Shown one piece after another: positions 51,137-62,064 of a DNA stretch of 64,000 nucleotides. The position numbers and the translations under genes are program-made. This DNA comes from Mesorhabditis belari (Eukaryota > Nematoda > Chromadorea > Rhabditida > Rhabditidae), in NCBI GenBank assembly GCA_958450365.1, contig CAUEEP010000736.1:1981501-2045500 (forward strand), given 5' to 3'. How positions within the stretch are numbered: position 1 is the stretch's first letter; the number at the start of each line of letters is the position of its first letter. The notes under the pieces were generated by a model that saw only the letters and a program-made list of their open reading frames with translations, made no database searches and was not told the origin of the DNA.

Positions 51137-51210
51137 TACCGATTTGGCCGAGTGGTTAGTGCTCTGGCGAACGACACCGACCCTCGAGGGTTCGAACCCC
51201 TACGTCGGCC
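51137..51210 (+). tRNA. tRNA-like gene, copy 1
   Basis: Box A TGGCCGAGTGG and a perfect box B GGTTCGAACCC; the acceptor ends pair as CCGA/TCGG; TTTTTT follows at 51217. The anticodon stem CTGGC..ACCGA does not pair well, unlike copy 2. Probably a decayed or atypical tRNA. Confidence 0.42.
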
Positions 51211-51414
51211 CTTTCTTTTTTCGTTTTTCTCTTGTAGAGAAAATTGAAACGCGTCGATTGGTTAAAACAGTTTTCTTTCTTAAGTTAAGGTAAGATACTT
51301 TATTAAGTATAGTTAAGTCAAAGTTTCTTTGTTCAGTTAAAGGGATACTCCAGTTCCCAGCGAAATCTGAATCTTGTTTTGAACATAAGCTGTTTTCAGC
51401 CGAAGGCCTCCACT

Positions 51415-51487
51415 GCCGATTTGGCCGAGTGGTTAGTGCTCTGGCGGAAGAGGCCAGCCCTTGAGGGTTCAAAGCCGTCCCTCGGTC
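51415..51487 (+). tRNA. tRNA-like gene, copy 2
   Basis: Same box A; anticodon stem CTGGC/GCCAG is perfect with loop GGAAGAG (anticodon would be AAG, but position 33 is not T); box B is decayed (GGTTCAAAG). A CCCT..AGGG hairpin could be a variable arm. TTTTTT follows. Each copy thus keeps the part that the other has lost. Confidence 0.42.
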
Positions 51488-51530
51488 TTTTCTTTTTTCG
51501 TTTTTCCTTGTGAAACTGAAACTCGTGGTC

Positions 51531-52089
51531 TACAAATAGTGATTCTAAAAAATCACTTTTAGGGCCGGAGTACACCTTAAAGTATTTTTCCTCTAAGTTA
51601 GTGAATAATTGAACCGATTCAACTTTTTGAGGATCCCTTTGATAGTTCACTAACGAGATTCAACTGTACTTTTAATAAGTGATTAAGTCAATTTCCCCTA
51701 ATTTCCTTGTATTCATAAAAGTTTCCCTTCTCATTCTCTAGAAAAGTTACAAGGCGACAAATCTTGCGTGTAAATATTCTTGACAACATTGCGAAAAAAG
51801 AGAAGTGAAACTTGTTGAGCCCTCGAGTCGATGCCATTTCCGTTTTCACAAGAAAAAGAAATGATTTTTCTTGGGAAAGTCAATAGTCACACCTTGGCCT
51901 CTTTTTGGCCTAGTTTTTACTCTCTTTTAGGACATTTCTTTTGAATGAAAAGAGAGAAATTCGAAATTTTGCACACTTCATTGCATCATTGACACCAGAT
52001 TGAGAGAGTTTTTTTTTGTGGTAACAGGAAATACGCAAACGAGAATCATTCAATGAAGAAAGGTAAAAGAAGGACAAGCACAGATGATA
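51531..52089. other. no gene seen
   Basis: Unstructured AT-rich sequence; nothing supported. Confidence 0.4.
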
Positions 52090-52554
52090 TTAGGTTGTAT
52101 CAGCTAATAGGAGTCCAAGTTTCGTAGACAGTTTCCAACCGTGGCCTAGAAGCTGTTCAGGCCAAGCCAGGCCAAGCCAAATAAGAACCATTACAATTAA
52201 CACATTTTTACCAATGAGAAACAAGTTTATTTATGTCGGTAGCATAGAAATCATGGCTTCTAGAGGGGATAAAGTCGGCGAAGACGTTTTTTGGCATCGT
52301 CTTGAGTTTTGAAGAATTTCTCCCGGAGAAAGTTGTCCAGGTGCTTGATTTTCAATAATAATAATATCAATAATAATAATTTTCATTTCCGAAACTCTCT
52401 TTCACCTTTAAACACATTGAAATTACAAATTTTTGTAATATTTTTATAATAGTTTTGAATATTTATGTAATCGAAAGAGGCTTTTCATTTTTTTTTATTT
52501 AATTTAGTCGGTAGTGGTAGTCGGTAGGCGAAAGGTCCGGCGAATATGGAGGGT

Positions 52555-52640
52555 GAGGCAAAGCAAAGGCAAAGCAAAGGCAAAGCAAAGGCAAAGCAAA
52601 GGCAAAGCAAAGGCAAAGCAAAGGCAAAGCAAAGGCAAAG
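52555..52640. repeat. AAGCAAAGGC satellite
   Basis: Eight ten-or-eleven-bp units of GCAAAGCAAAG placed right against the mariner HPPYSPDLS coding motif. Confidence 0.9.
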
Positions 52641-53126
52641 TAATAAAAAAAATTGATTTCTTTTCTTATTCTCATAGTTTCACCATTGCATTCTAATGAT
52701 ATCACTCTGTCTTTGGCAAACTTTTCGATTTTACTCTATAACTCCACTCCCAGTAATCAGATTGACTTGAGGTTGGTTTTAAAATGATTCTCATGAAATT
52801 TGGTTATAGAAAAGTAGAATTTGTTTTGAATACTCATCTGTAAGAACATAAAGAAAAGTTGGATCAAAGTTGAACTACCTACCTGGAAAAGTTGATCAAC
52901 TTTGACAGTCTATAACTGTGTGGACGAAGGCCGTTTGGCCCCTGGGACGATTCGGTCCACCGGTGGACGAAATTTTTGACGCGCTATAACTTCTCAACTT
53001 TTTAAGATAATTTCAAAATGTAAAAAGAATCGATTAGTTCTTTTTGAGGAATATTTTCAAAATTTGATTAGAGATTCGGATTCAGTATGAAATTTTACAT
53101 ATAGGAGGTGTATTTCGGGGCTAATA

Positions 53127-53647
53127 ATAGGTTGATGCATAAGTCTTTTCGTTTTTTTCGTACTTCTGTTAAAAAGTAACAAATTCACCAATTAATCTAT
53201 AGTTTGCTCTATAAAAAAAAGTGTTTTTTTGTTCAATTTGCATCTTTTTAAATGAATTTCGGTTCACTTTCAAGCAAATTCGAGAGTGAAAAACGCCTTT
53301 TTCGTAAAAATCTATAAAAAACTCTACGGAAAAATTGGCTGAATGAATTTCTCTGAAATTTTGGCGAAATATCAAACGTTTTTTTCTCTATCTTTTATCT
53401 ATTGACACGAAGATAGGTTTTCTTTAGCTAAGGTGTCTAAACCGCATCATCGAGTTAGCCCTTTTTGACTACCCGACTTCATACTCTCAAGAAAATCCAG
53501 GCATCAAATATTTTTAAACCCGTTTTAATGTTATTTTGCAGAAAAATAATTGCTTTTTCTAATGAAATCAACCGTAGTTTAATTGGTGCATTTGTTGGCT
53601 TGAAACGGCAGACGAAAAGAAACAAAAACACTTATGCATCAACCTAA
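53127..53647. mobile_element. Made1-like mariner MITE, copy 1
   Basis: Ends TAGGTTGATGCATAAGTCTT and the inverse of TTAGGTTGATGCATAAGTGT, about 520 bp, non-coding. Almost identical to 59203-59705 in opposite orientation. The ends resemble the TTAGGTTG.TGCA.AAGT ends of cecropia-type mariners. Confidence 0.88.
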
Positions 53648-54514
53648 TAGTAAGAAAGTAAGAAAATCTAGAAATTCTAGTTTTCTAGTTGAATTTAAAA
53701 GCATTTTATTTTATTTTAAATGTTTCCCAATGAAGATCCAAGTTGCCTCTCTCTTTCTCTCTCTATTCTGACGTCAAACCTCAAGAATCTTTGCAAAATC
53801 TCTATTAATAAAAAATGAAAATCGTTTACTTTTCAAAAGAATGAGACACGTAAACTTGTATTTGAATTTTCCCGTTTTAAAATCGAAAGTGTTTGCACAG
53901 ATTGCCCAAAAAGTAGGATTGTTTAGGAGAAAGGGAAAGGCACAAACAGTCAAACGGACACAGCCATTGTAAGCCGGGTTCAAACGTTTCTCTCATCCTA
54001 TCCATTATATCACTTTTTAAATAAACATCCTTTTCTTTTCCATTTCTTCTTTTCTTGAAAAGTTTTTGAATGAATCCATTGAATTGGAGAATCGTTGGTC
54101 ATCAAACGGCTTTCAAACAGCTTACGTGTTTCCTTTTTTTAATTTTAAGCCCTAACTTTCTTGCTAGATTCATAACTGATTTGATTGATTAAAGTCTTGT
54201 GAGTCTTGGGGAGTGGGACAAAGTGGGCATTTGTCCCACTCCTGAGTCTTGTAAGTTAATGAGGATGTTAGTGAGAATCAGTCTTGTAAGCTAGTGACGC
54301 TGTTCTTGAGAATAAGGCTTGTAAGTTAGTGAGACTGATTTTAGGTCACCCAAGCCAGGCTAAACTTGGCCACTAATCCTTGACCCAAAATTGTTCCTAG
54401 CAATTTCCAAAGCCAGTGCTTTGCTTTATCATAGAACTAGTCTACAAGTTCTTAAACCAGAAGCCAAGCCTTGAGTTGTTTGGTTGTCTGTTTTCTTCTG
54501 GTTGTTTGATAGAG

Positions 54515-54715
54515 CTCTGGCTTAGCTGGCTGGCTTGGCTTGGCTTAGCTGGCTGGCTTGGCTTGGCTTAGCTGGCTGGCTTGGCTTGGCTTAGCTGGCT
54601 GGCTCGGCTTGGCTTAGCTGGCTGGCTCGGCTTGGCTTAGCTGGCTGGCTCGGCCTGGCTTCGCCTGGCTCGGCCTGGCTTCGCCTGGCTCGGCCTGGCT
54701 CGGCCTGGCTTGGCC
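54515..54715. repeat. GGCTTGGCTTAGCTGGCTGG satellite
   Basis: Six 26-bp units, passing into 10-bp GCTCGGCCTG units that continue into the inverted terminal part (GGCTTGGCCTGAACAGC). Confidence 0.9.
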
Positions 54716-54929
54716 TGAACAGCTGCTAGGCCACGGTTGGAAACTGTCTACGAAACTTGGACTCCTATTAGCTGATTCTTGTAAACCCCAAGCTTTCGAT
54801 GTCTTATATTACAGCTACCTTCAAGCAACTTCCAAACCACGAACTCCCACGGAAATTAGGTGTCAACTTCTAGCCATTGTAACCGATCATTCACCTGTTC
54901 TCGATTGAATTCGTTTGATCTCAAAAAAA

Positions 54930-55133
54930 ATGGGTGACAACCTATTGGCGATCTTTTTTCTCTTATCAGATCTTACAAATGAGAGCCGAGAGCCGCCAAA
55001 GTCACTTTTCTTGAGAGTTGTAGATTGGTATCAAATAAATATGCCGCCATGGGAAAGACAAATCACCGACACTAAGACCTCACTACAGTACTTGAAATCT
55101 AATTGTATAATTGACCGGATCCCCGTGAAATGA
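54930..55133 (+). CDS. possible small ORF, unrecognised
   Basis: An ATG at 54930 opens 67 codons: MGDNLLAIFFLLSDLTN, VVDWYQINMPPWERQITD, ending CIIDRIPVK before TGA. Codon content looks gene-like, but no splice partner, signal peptide (the hydrophobic run is short) or family is seen. Confidence 0.25.
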   Translation: MGDNLLAIFFLLSDLTNESREPPKSLFLRVVDWYQINMPPWERQITDTKTSLQYLKSNCIIDRIPVK

Positions 55134-55560
55134 ATGAGAATGCCATCAGCATTTCGGTATCCGGTTTATAATTTTTGTCAAAAAAAAGAATGCTTTAGCA
55201 AATCTTTTAATTGTTTTTATTTCAAAAATTGAATACTTTTTTTTAAAAACAAAATTTACTGCTTGATTTTTACCCAAAAGTTTTGGAATAGTAAAGTTAA
55301 ACGTTAGATTTGTAACTTGTTAACTTTAATTTTGTAGTTTTTAAAAACCTTAGTTATTAAAATATGAATTTCTTGAGCTAGAAATACGTATGGAATGTCA
55401 AAAAATGATATCAAGTCGTAAATGAGTTGCTCAATGACCTTTCTTTTTATGATTTTCAATATTTTATCAAACATTTTGACCTAATCAACGATTTGAATTA
55501 ACGAAAAGAGTCATTCAGTAGTATTCTAAGGATCTGGATTATATACCAATGATTGTTTTG
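55134..55560. other. no gene seen
   Basis: AT-rich, no supported feature. Confidence 0.4.
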
Positions 55561-55564
55561 AACA

Positions 55565-55855
55565 CGAACTAGCCCTGGATCCTGTCCTGGTAGTCTTGGT
55601 AAGTCTTGGTAGTCTTGGTAGTACTGGTAAGTCCTAGTAGTCCTAGTAGTCCTGGTAGTCCTAGTAGTCCTAGTAGTCCTGGTAAGTCCTGGTAGTCCTG
55701 GTAGTCCTAGTAGTCCTAGTAGTCCTAGTAGCCCTGGTAAGTCCTGGTAACTCCTGGTACTCCTGGTAGTCCTAGTAGTCCTGACAAGTCCTCGTAGTCT
55801 TGGTAAGTCCTGGTAAGTCCTGGTAGTCCTGGTAAGTCCTGGTAAGTCCTTAAAG
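55565..55855. repeat. GGTAGTCCTAGTAGTCC minisatellite, copy 1
   Basis: Nine-to-thirteen-bp units TAGTCCTGG(TAAG). The array and its left flank (TTCAGTAGTATTCTAAG..GAACTAGCCCTGGATCCTGT, 55513-55582) are repeated at 61268-61485. Confidence 0.92.
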
Positions 55856-56690
55856 CTTAAAACCTTAAAACTTATAAATCTAAAAGTCAAAACTACAACA
55901 ATAACAGTAATGTTAACCAAAAATCGAAAAACACAATCAATTCCCAAAAAAAATCTCGCAAGTCACGAGGTGATTTTGAGATTTGAGAGAGAATAATGAA
56001 AGGAAAGCTCAACTGTTTTTCTCTCAAGGATTGCAAACTGATTTTGGATTTCAAAGATAAAAAGGAAAAGATGATCAAATTCGTTTTTACTTGAAAAATC
56101 CCTACAAGAGACAAGGTCAAAGGGGAAAATTTTGAGAAGAGAAAGGAGTATCCAAAGAAAAGAGAAAGAACGATTCCTCGATCACTTCTCATTCATGAGT
56201 TTTGTTGTTTCTTTTTCTGTTCCTGAAATCGATATCGTTTGTTGAAATGAATTGATTTAGTAAAGAGGTTGAAGAACTTTGATTCCTTTTCAATCTGATT
56301 GGTTATTTGTCTATTGTCAGCTTGTTACAAATCGACTGGTTCTTTGTTTCAAAGTCCATTAGATTTACTTGCTTATTCACTTTTCATCTTTTTCTTCTTA
56401 TCTTTCTTTTCTGATTTCTGAAACCATTCTAATTGTTAACTTGTTGAAAATTTACAGTAAAATAGTTTAAAGACTGGATAATTGCCAAATCTGATTCACT
56501 AGTAGGATTCTTTATGCTCAGAGCTATCTCTAGACCTATAACTATAGTTTAAACTTCCAAAAGACTGATCTCTGTCAATTCTTATTGGAATGATCTCTGT
56601 CAATATTTATTGGAATGATCTCTTTCAATTCTTATTGGAATGATCTCATTGTCGTCAATTCTGAGATTCCAACAGCCAAAATTGTAATAA
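55856..56690. other. no gene seen
   Basis: AT-rich sequence; a small TCTCTGTCAAT..TTATTGGAATGA repeat at 56570-56645. Open frames lack gene signals. Confidence 0.4.
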
Positions 56691-56707
56691 AGAAGTGAAG
56701 GAATTTG

Positions 56708-56805
56708 AAAGAAAAAGAGGAGAGGGATTGAACCCTCGACCCCCAGACCTCCCGCTTCTCCGAGTTTCTGGGCCTTAACCACTGAGCTATTCGGTACTCT
56801 GGCCC
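56708..56805 (-). tRNA. tRNA-like sequence with long insert, possible SINE head
   Basis: On the - strand: box A ATAGCTCAGTGG, perfect T arm GAGGG-TTCAATC-CCTC, and a T5 run after. Between them CCCAGA..TCTGGG forms a 6-bp stem around 19 nt, too long for a normal anticodon loop. The acceptor ends do not pair. Its halves match the split tRNA-like sequence at 19706-19967. Confidence 0.4.
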
Positions 56806-56829
56806 GCTAGGAGAAAAAAGGGAATACAA

Positions 56830-57380
56830 GGTGGAAGAAGGAAATATTGTGAGATCATTCTCTTACCAATTAAACTGTTGAATTGATAGGGTTTTATGCA
56901 ACTTGAATCGACTTTTATGCTCTTGTATGATTAAAGAAATTTTCCAAGTTAAGCAATAAAATCTCCTGAATTTTCAACTTCTAATTCTTCAATGAGTTCT
57001 TCAATGTTCTTCAATGAGCTGCATTCATTTAAATCTCATTGTTTTCTCGTGCCTAATACGTTCGTTTCCTTCATAAATAGAAGCCATGCAGGTGCACTCA
57101 AATGAGTCTCTATTCTAAGAGTTGTCTTTCTCTTTCGAGTAATCCCAAAATGATTTGTCGGCTTTGTTGTTTGGGTGTTATTGAGAAGCTTTCACCTAAC
57201 CAATTAAGCCTATATGAAGATCGAGATGATCGAGAGGATCGAGCCGGCTGTGGATGAGATCCTTCAGCCTCTTCACCCCCACTTCATACACAATTAAACC
57301 CATTTCTCCTTTGTGCTTATGATTCCCGCATCTCTCTTTTGATCATCTGTTTTGTAATTGATGAAATGATCAAAAGAATT
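56830..57380. other. no firm gene; one short frame
   Basis: A 36-codon frame at 57150-57260 (MICRLCCLGVIEKLSPNQLS..) has Cys-rich start but no support. Rest unstructured. Confidence 0.3.
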
Positions 57381-57399
57381 TGTTTAGTAGACTTAAAAG

Positions 57400-57535
57400 A
57401 AGTCCAGTCCAGTAGTCCAGTCCAGTAGTCCAGTCCAGTAGTCCAGTCCAGTAGTCCAGTCTAGTAGTCCAGTCTAGTAGTCCAGTCTAGTAGTCCAGTC
57501 TAGTAGTCCAGTCTAGTAGTCCAGTCCAGTAGACT
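57400..57535. repeat. AGTAGTCCAGTC(C/T) satellite
   Basis: Ten 13-bp units AGTCCAGTCCAGT changing mid-array to AGTCCAGTCTAGT and back. Confidence 0.93.
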
Positions 57536-57559
57536 TAAAAAGAAGATTTTCTTTAATAG

Positions 57560-58185
57560 TATGCTACAAAAGATGACTTTACTTTCAAATAAACGCCTTT
57601 TATTTTCTCTAGATTGTTCTCTAGAAAGAGTGGGTTTCCATTTTGATCCAAAGAACAAGTCAATGAAGCCAAACTAGCTCAAAATTCGAATTTTCTTGTA
57701 AAATAACATGCTAGAATTGCTAGAACTCGTTCTAGTAAACTGAATTTGTAAATATTTATTGCTGAATTCATTAAAGAACAAAAAATTCCCATACCAGAAA
57801 GTGTTTCCTTGAATTCTCTACACAAACGCTTTAAAGAATCAAAATCAAAGCAAGAATTGGCTAACTGCCAAACCAAGTACCACATTTCACTAGCACTTTT
57901 TACTCAACAATAAAAACACACCCTTTCTAGTACACTCAAAAACTTAATCTCAAATTCCTCTTGTTTATTTTCACGAAATTTTGCTTTTCTCTCATTTTCG
58001 TGTCCCATTTTTGTTAGTTGTGTTTCTCTGGAGCTAGTTGTGTTTCTCTCGAGAGAAAGGCTTGCTCAATATCCCCAAATCTCAGCTGCAATTTCTCCAT
58101 TTCTTTTTTTTTATAACAGAAACTTTTAAGTGAAGAAAATTGGATTTTAAAACAGGTTTTAAAATTGATGAAATCATCTTTTTTG
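57560..58185. other. no gene seen
   Basis: AT-rich; nothing supported. Confidence 0.4.
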
Positions 58186-58194
58186 CATAAATTT

Positions 58195-58440
58195 AGCTTG
58201 AAATCAGCTTGAAATCAGCTTGAAGTCGGCTTGAAGTCAGCTTGAAGTCACCTTTTTTAAGTCAGCCTGAATTCAGCTTGAAGTCAGCTTGAAATCAGCT
58301 TGAAATCAGCTTGTAGTCAGTTTGAAGCCAGCTTGAAGTCAGCTTGAAATCAGCTTGAAACCTTGAAGTCAGCTTGAAATCAGCTTGAAGTCAGCTTGAA
58401 ATCAACTTGAAATCAGATTGAAATCAGCTTGAAATCAGCT
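58195..58440. repeat. CAGCTTGAA(A/G)T satellite
   Basis: About 22 eleven-bp units of TCAGCTTGAAA/G. Confidence 0.93.
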
Positions 58441-58587
58441 TGATTAAACAAGATTAAACAAACTAGCAAGATTAACAAAACGATTAAACAAACTAGCAAG
58501 TTATATAGTTTTGATTTTTCAAGTTCTAATAACAAATATTTAAAGTTTTACAAACTTTTGTACGATTTTTTTCAAAGATTTTGAAAG

Positions 58588-58658
58588 CACTGACAATAAG
58601 TCACAGTCACTGACAGTCAGCACAGTCACTGACAATAAGTCAGTGACTGTGCTGACTT
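58588..58658. repeat. short palindrome of CACTGAC words
   Basis: CACTGACAATAAGTCA and CAGTCACTGACAGTCAGCAC pair with GTGACTGTGCTGAC on the right; a stem of about 20 bp can form. Confidence 0.7.
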
Positions 58659-59029
58659 TAAACAATAAGATTGAATCATTTTTTTAATTTTGACAAGCAA
58701 CAAAACTTGCACCACAAAATCGTCAATGTTTTGTTTTTTTTTTTGAAAGAAGAACTTGTGATGATCAATTTTTCCCCAACAGTGACCCGAAAATTACTCA
58801 AAGATTTCTCATTGTCGATCCCGTTTTTCAATTGGAAAGACGACCTTTTGAGAGATCTCTCTTCCTCTTTTTTATGAACCAACCATGTTTGATTTGGCAT
58901 TTCTAGTAGCTACAAGAAAATCCTTTCGTTTTCTTTTCAATTTTTCAAAATTTTCTTTGATCTTACAATATCAACAAAGTGAATGATCTAGACAGAATCT
59001 TGTCTAATTTTTGTAACAGTTCTTACTAT

Positions 59030-59825
59030 TGCATTGCTGGGCAACTGTAGCAACTAGAATATCTGGAGATTCCTGGGGCTACTGTAGCAACTACAATATC
59101 TAGAAGATTCCTAAGCTACTGTAGCAACTATAATATTTAGATGTTCCTAGGCTACTGTAACAACTATAATATCTAGACGTTCCTAGGCTACTGTAACAAC
59201 TATTAGGTTGATGCATAAGTGTTTTTGTTCCTTTTCGTCTGCCGTTTCAAGCCAACAAATGCACCAATTAAACTACGGTTGATTTCATTAGAAAAAGCAA
59301 ATTTTCTGCAAAATAACATAAAACGGGTTTAAAAATATTTAATGCCTGGATTTTCTTGAGAGTATGAAGTCGGGTAGTCAAAAAGGGCTAACTCGATGAT
59401 GCGGTTTAGACACCTTAGCTAAAGAAAACCACTTCGTGTCAATAGATAAAAGAAGAGAAAAAAACGTTTGATATTTCGCCAAAATTTCAGAGAAATTCAT
59501 TCAGCCAATTTTTCCGTAGAGTTTTATAGATTTTTACGAAAAAGGCGTTTTCACTCTCGAATTTGCTTGAAAGGAACCGAAATTCATTTAAAAGATGCAA
59601 ATTGAACAAAAACACTTTTTATAGAGCAAACTATAGATTAATTCGTGAATTTGTTACTTTTTAACAGAAGTACGAAAAAAACGAAAAGACTTATGCATCA
59701 ACCTATTACAATATCTGGAGATTCTTAAGCTAATGTAACAACTACGATATCTAGACGTTCCTAGGCTACTGTAACAACTATAATATCTAGAGATTCCTAA
59801 TGTAGCAACTACAATATCTAAAAAT
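59030..59825. repeat. about 37-bp CTACTGTAGCAACTA repeat, split by a MITE
   Basis: Units CTAGGCTACTGTAACAACTA, TAATATCTAGA(C/G).TTC. Five lie left and three right of the insertion at 59203-59705. Confidence 0.85.
59203..59705. mobile_element. Made1-like mariner MITE, copy 2 (opposite orientation)
   Basis: TTAGGTTGATGCATAAGTGT at the left, inverse of TAGGTTGATGCATAAGTCTT at the right. The insertion interrupts a CTACTGTA repeat unit, so it is younger than the array. Confidence 0.88.
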
Positions 59826-60124
59826 CTATTACAGATTACAGTAACTGGGTATCCACTAAGGGTTACAATAACTAATCAAAGCATATAACATTCTTTAGAT
59901 CTTTAGAGTGACCAGAGGAAAAAAAAACCATCAAAATAATAAGATATTCTTTAAATAGTACTCAAATCTTTAATAAAATACTCAGATTTGATAATACTAT
60001 TCATTTGATTTCCATTCATTGTTATCGATTTGTGAAATCTCTTTTCTTTTCACCGATCAACTGCCCTGTTTGACTTAGCATTTCGGGTGGTAGCTACAAG
60101 AAAATCTTTTCCATTTCTCATTTT

Positions 60125-60325
60125 CTAAATTTTTCTTTTCTTTCTTTTTCTTTCTTTCTTCGTTTCTTTCTTTCCTTTCTTTCTTTACTTTCTTTAGTTT
60201 CTTTCTGTCCTTTCTTTTCTTTTCTTTCTTTTCTTTTCTTTCTTTCCTTACTTTCTTTTCTTTCTTTTCTTTTCTTTCTTTACTTTCTTTAGTTTCTTTC
60301 TTTCTTTCTTTTCCTTTCCCTCTTT
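60125..60325. repeat. CTTT microsatellite
   Basis: Pyrimidine tract of CTTTCTTT/CTTTTCTTTT units with TTAG and TTAC interruptions. Confidence 0.93.
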
Positions 60326-60338
60326 CAACAAATCGCCA

Positions 60339-60551
60339 ATGGTCCAACTCTTCTACTTTTCCATACTTTTCTGCTACCTGTGTACACAATGGGCCTTCCC
60401 TTCACGATTCCCGACTTTTTCTCTTTCAAACACAAACACGTCGAGACACAAAAACGGTGCCGATCACAATTGTGTTTTTGAGAAAAGAGAAAATAGAGCT
60501 TTTTTTTCTTCTTCGTTCACCCAGGCACTCTTGACCCTCAAAGAAGTTTGA
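60339..60551 (+). CDS. possible small secreted peptide, unrecognised
   Basis: An ATG at 60339 gives 70 codons starting MVQLFYFSILFCYLCTQWAF, which looks like a signal peptide, followed by SRFPTFSLSNTNTSRHKNG and a basic/Phe-rich end. It lies directly after a pyrimidine tract. No splice partner or family; could be chance. Confidence 0.28.
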   Translation: MVQLFYFSILFCYLCTQWAFPSRFPTFSLSNTNTSRHKNGADHNCVFEKRENRAFFSSSFTQALLTLKEV

Positions 60552-60639
60552 AAGAATTTTGAAATATCTGTCGATATGTGGTTTAGATCTTGATCTAGCA
60601 GCTTATTTATGCATTTAATTGATGATACATTAAATATTC

Positions 60640-60735
60640 AGCTAACTGTAAGTACTACAAAGTATTGTAAGTACTATAAAGTACTGTAAGTACTATAAAG
60701 TACTGTAAGTACTACAAAGTACTATAAATACTTTT
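60640..60735. repeat. TAAGTACTA(T/C)AAAGTACTG satellite
   Basis: Five 20-bp units of AAGTACTGTAAGTACTATAA. Confidence 0.88.
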
Positions 60736-60739
60736 GAAT

Positions 60740-61260
60740 GTTTTTATTGTTAAGCTTGATTCCAATGCCTTTCAAAAACAGTTTCTAATGGTCTCTTATG
60801 CTTTTAAAAACGCATACTTTCTAATGCACTTAAATCTTAAATTTCTCAAATCAAGTGCACCAGAAAGAAAGTGTTTAGGAGAGCATTTTGACTTCAAACT
60901 TTTCCAACATCTTTTGCCAGCAATTTCAAGTCAATACTCTTTATATTCTTGATTGATTGATCTTTTCTTTTATTCTTTTGTATCCTATTTATCAGTGTCA
61001 TTCTCTCAAAAGACTAATCAAGTATCCATATAGTCAGAGATCTCCACTATTAGTTTCGGCGATAATGGGCTATCCTTTTTTTCAAACCTGGAATGATTGT
61101 GATCGGTGGGAAGAAAGAAATCAAGCAAATGAACACTGATAAGGTCATTCATGTTCTTCTTTTTACCTCTTGGTGTTTATTCAAAAGATCTAAAGATTCG
61201 TGATAAGTATACAGTTATTTTTGAATTTTTCTTATTGTTAAGCTTCATTCCAGTGCGTTA
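60740..61260. other. no firm gene seen
   Basis: A frame at 60990-61139 (RLIKYPYSQRSPLLVSAIMG, FFQTWNDCDRWEERNQANEH) follows a TTATCAG acceptor-like site and might be a terminal exon, but no partner exon was found. Confidence 0.25.
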
Positions 61261-61267
61261 GAGTGAT

Positions 61268-61490
61268 TTCAGTAGTATTCTAAGTATCTGGATTACATGC
61301 CAATGATTTTTTTGAACGCGAACTAGCCCTGGATCCTGTGCTGGCAGTACTGGTAAGTCTTGGTAGTCCTGGTAGTCCTGGTAGTCCTAGTAGTCCTGGT
61401 AAGTCATGGTAGTCCTGGCAAGTCCTCGTAGTCTTGGTAAGTCCTGGTAGTCCTGGTAAGTCCTGGTAAGTCTTGGTAGTAGATCATAGT
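61268..61490. repeat. GGTAGTCCTGG minisatellite, copy 2
   Basis: Same left flank and unit as 55513-55855; shorter array. Confidence 0.9.
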
Positions 61491-62060
61491 TAAATTTTAA
61501 TTCAATAAGATCAATGATGGGTAATTCAAGGTCCACTGAAGAATCCTACTTGAAATTATTATAACATTAGCCAACTTAAAGTTTGTGTTTTTCAGGAATA
61601 TGGAATCCAAATGTGCTTAGTCCTAGATCTTGTTAAAATAAACTAAATAAACTCTTCTAGTAGTGTTCAAACTGTTATAATGAATATCTGAATAACTTCA
61701 TAAACTCTCGATTCAAAAAGCAAGACCAACTCCAGATCATCCCTTCTTTCCCTCTTTCTCTCTATGTACACATTGCCACAAGACATGCCCCTATTATGTC
61801 GCTCACTTTGACTCCGCCCCATTCTCATTTCTTCTTTCATCTTGTGGACAAGCGTGAAATGTCTACAACTTCACCATTTTCCTACAGTAACCCTTCACTC
61901 ACACCAATTGACCGCGGTTTCATTTAAAAAAAACGTTTAGTATACAGCTATTGTTTAACTTTTGAATGCCCTAGGCTTTTTTCACACCTTACCTCAAAGA
62001 TTTCTTCTTGGTTTTGCACTTGCAATTGATTGAGCCGATCTCTTTATTTCTTATTCTTCT
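61491..62060. other. no gene seen
   Basis: AT-rich; nothing supported. Confidence 0.4.
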
Positions 62061-62064
62061 TCTT

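Larger units (their letters stand above)
50995..51530. repeat. tandem duplication carrying tRNA-like genes
   Basis: Copies at about 51000-51240 and 51270-51510 share TTTATTAAGTA.AGTTAAGTC, AGTTAAAGGGATACTC, GAACATAAGCTGTTT and GATTTGGCCGAGTGGTTAGT. Confidence 0.85.
52090..54779 (-). mobile_element. 2.7-kb inverted-repeat-bounded element with mariner remains
   Basis: Left CAGCTAATAGGAGTCCAAGT, TTCGTAGACAGTTTCCAACC, GTGGCCTAGAAGCTGTTCAG (52101-52160) is matched by the inverse at 54711-54775. The left tip is TTAGGTTGTAT, mariner-like. The - strand near 52510-52550 encodes LPHPPYSPDLSPTDYH and 52270-52340 HLDNFLREKFFKTQDD, pieces of mariner transposase in the right order. An AAAGGCAAAGC array (52555-52640) and a second MITE (53127-53647) are inserted; the right part holds a TTGGCTTAGCTGGCTGGC array. 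Confidence 0.65.

Noticed and set aside
55498..55947. 149-codon frame with TRTTRTYQDLPGL repeats
   Set aside because: Minisatellite on the - strand; collagen-like look is accidental.
60075..60389. Lys/Glu-rich 104-codon frame
   Set aside because: Antisense of the CTTT microsatellite.
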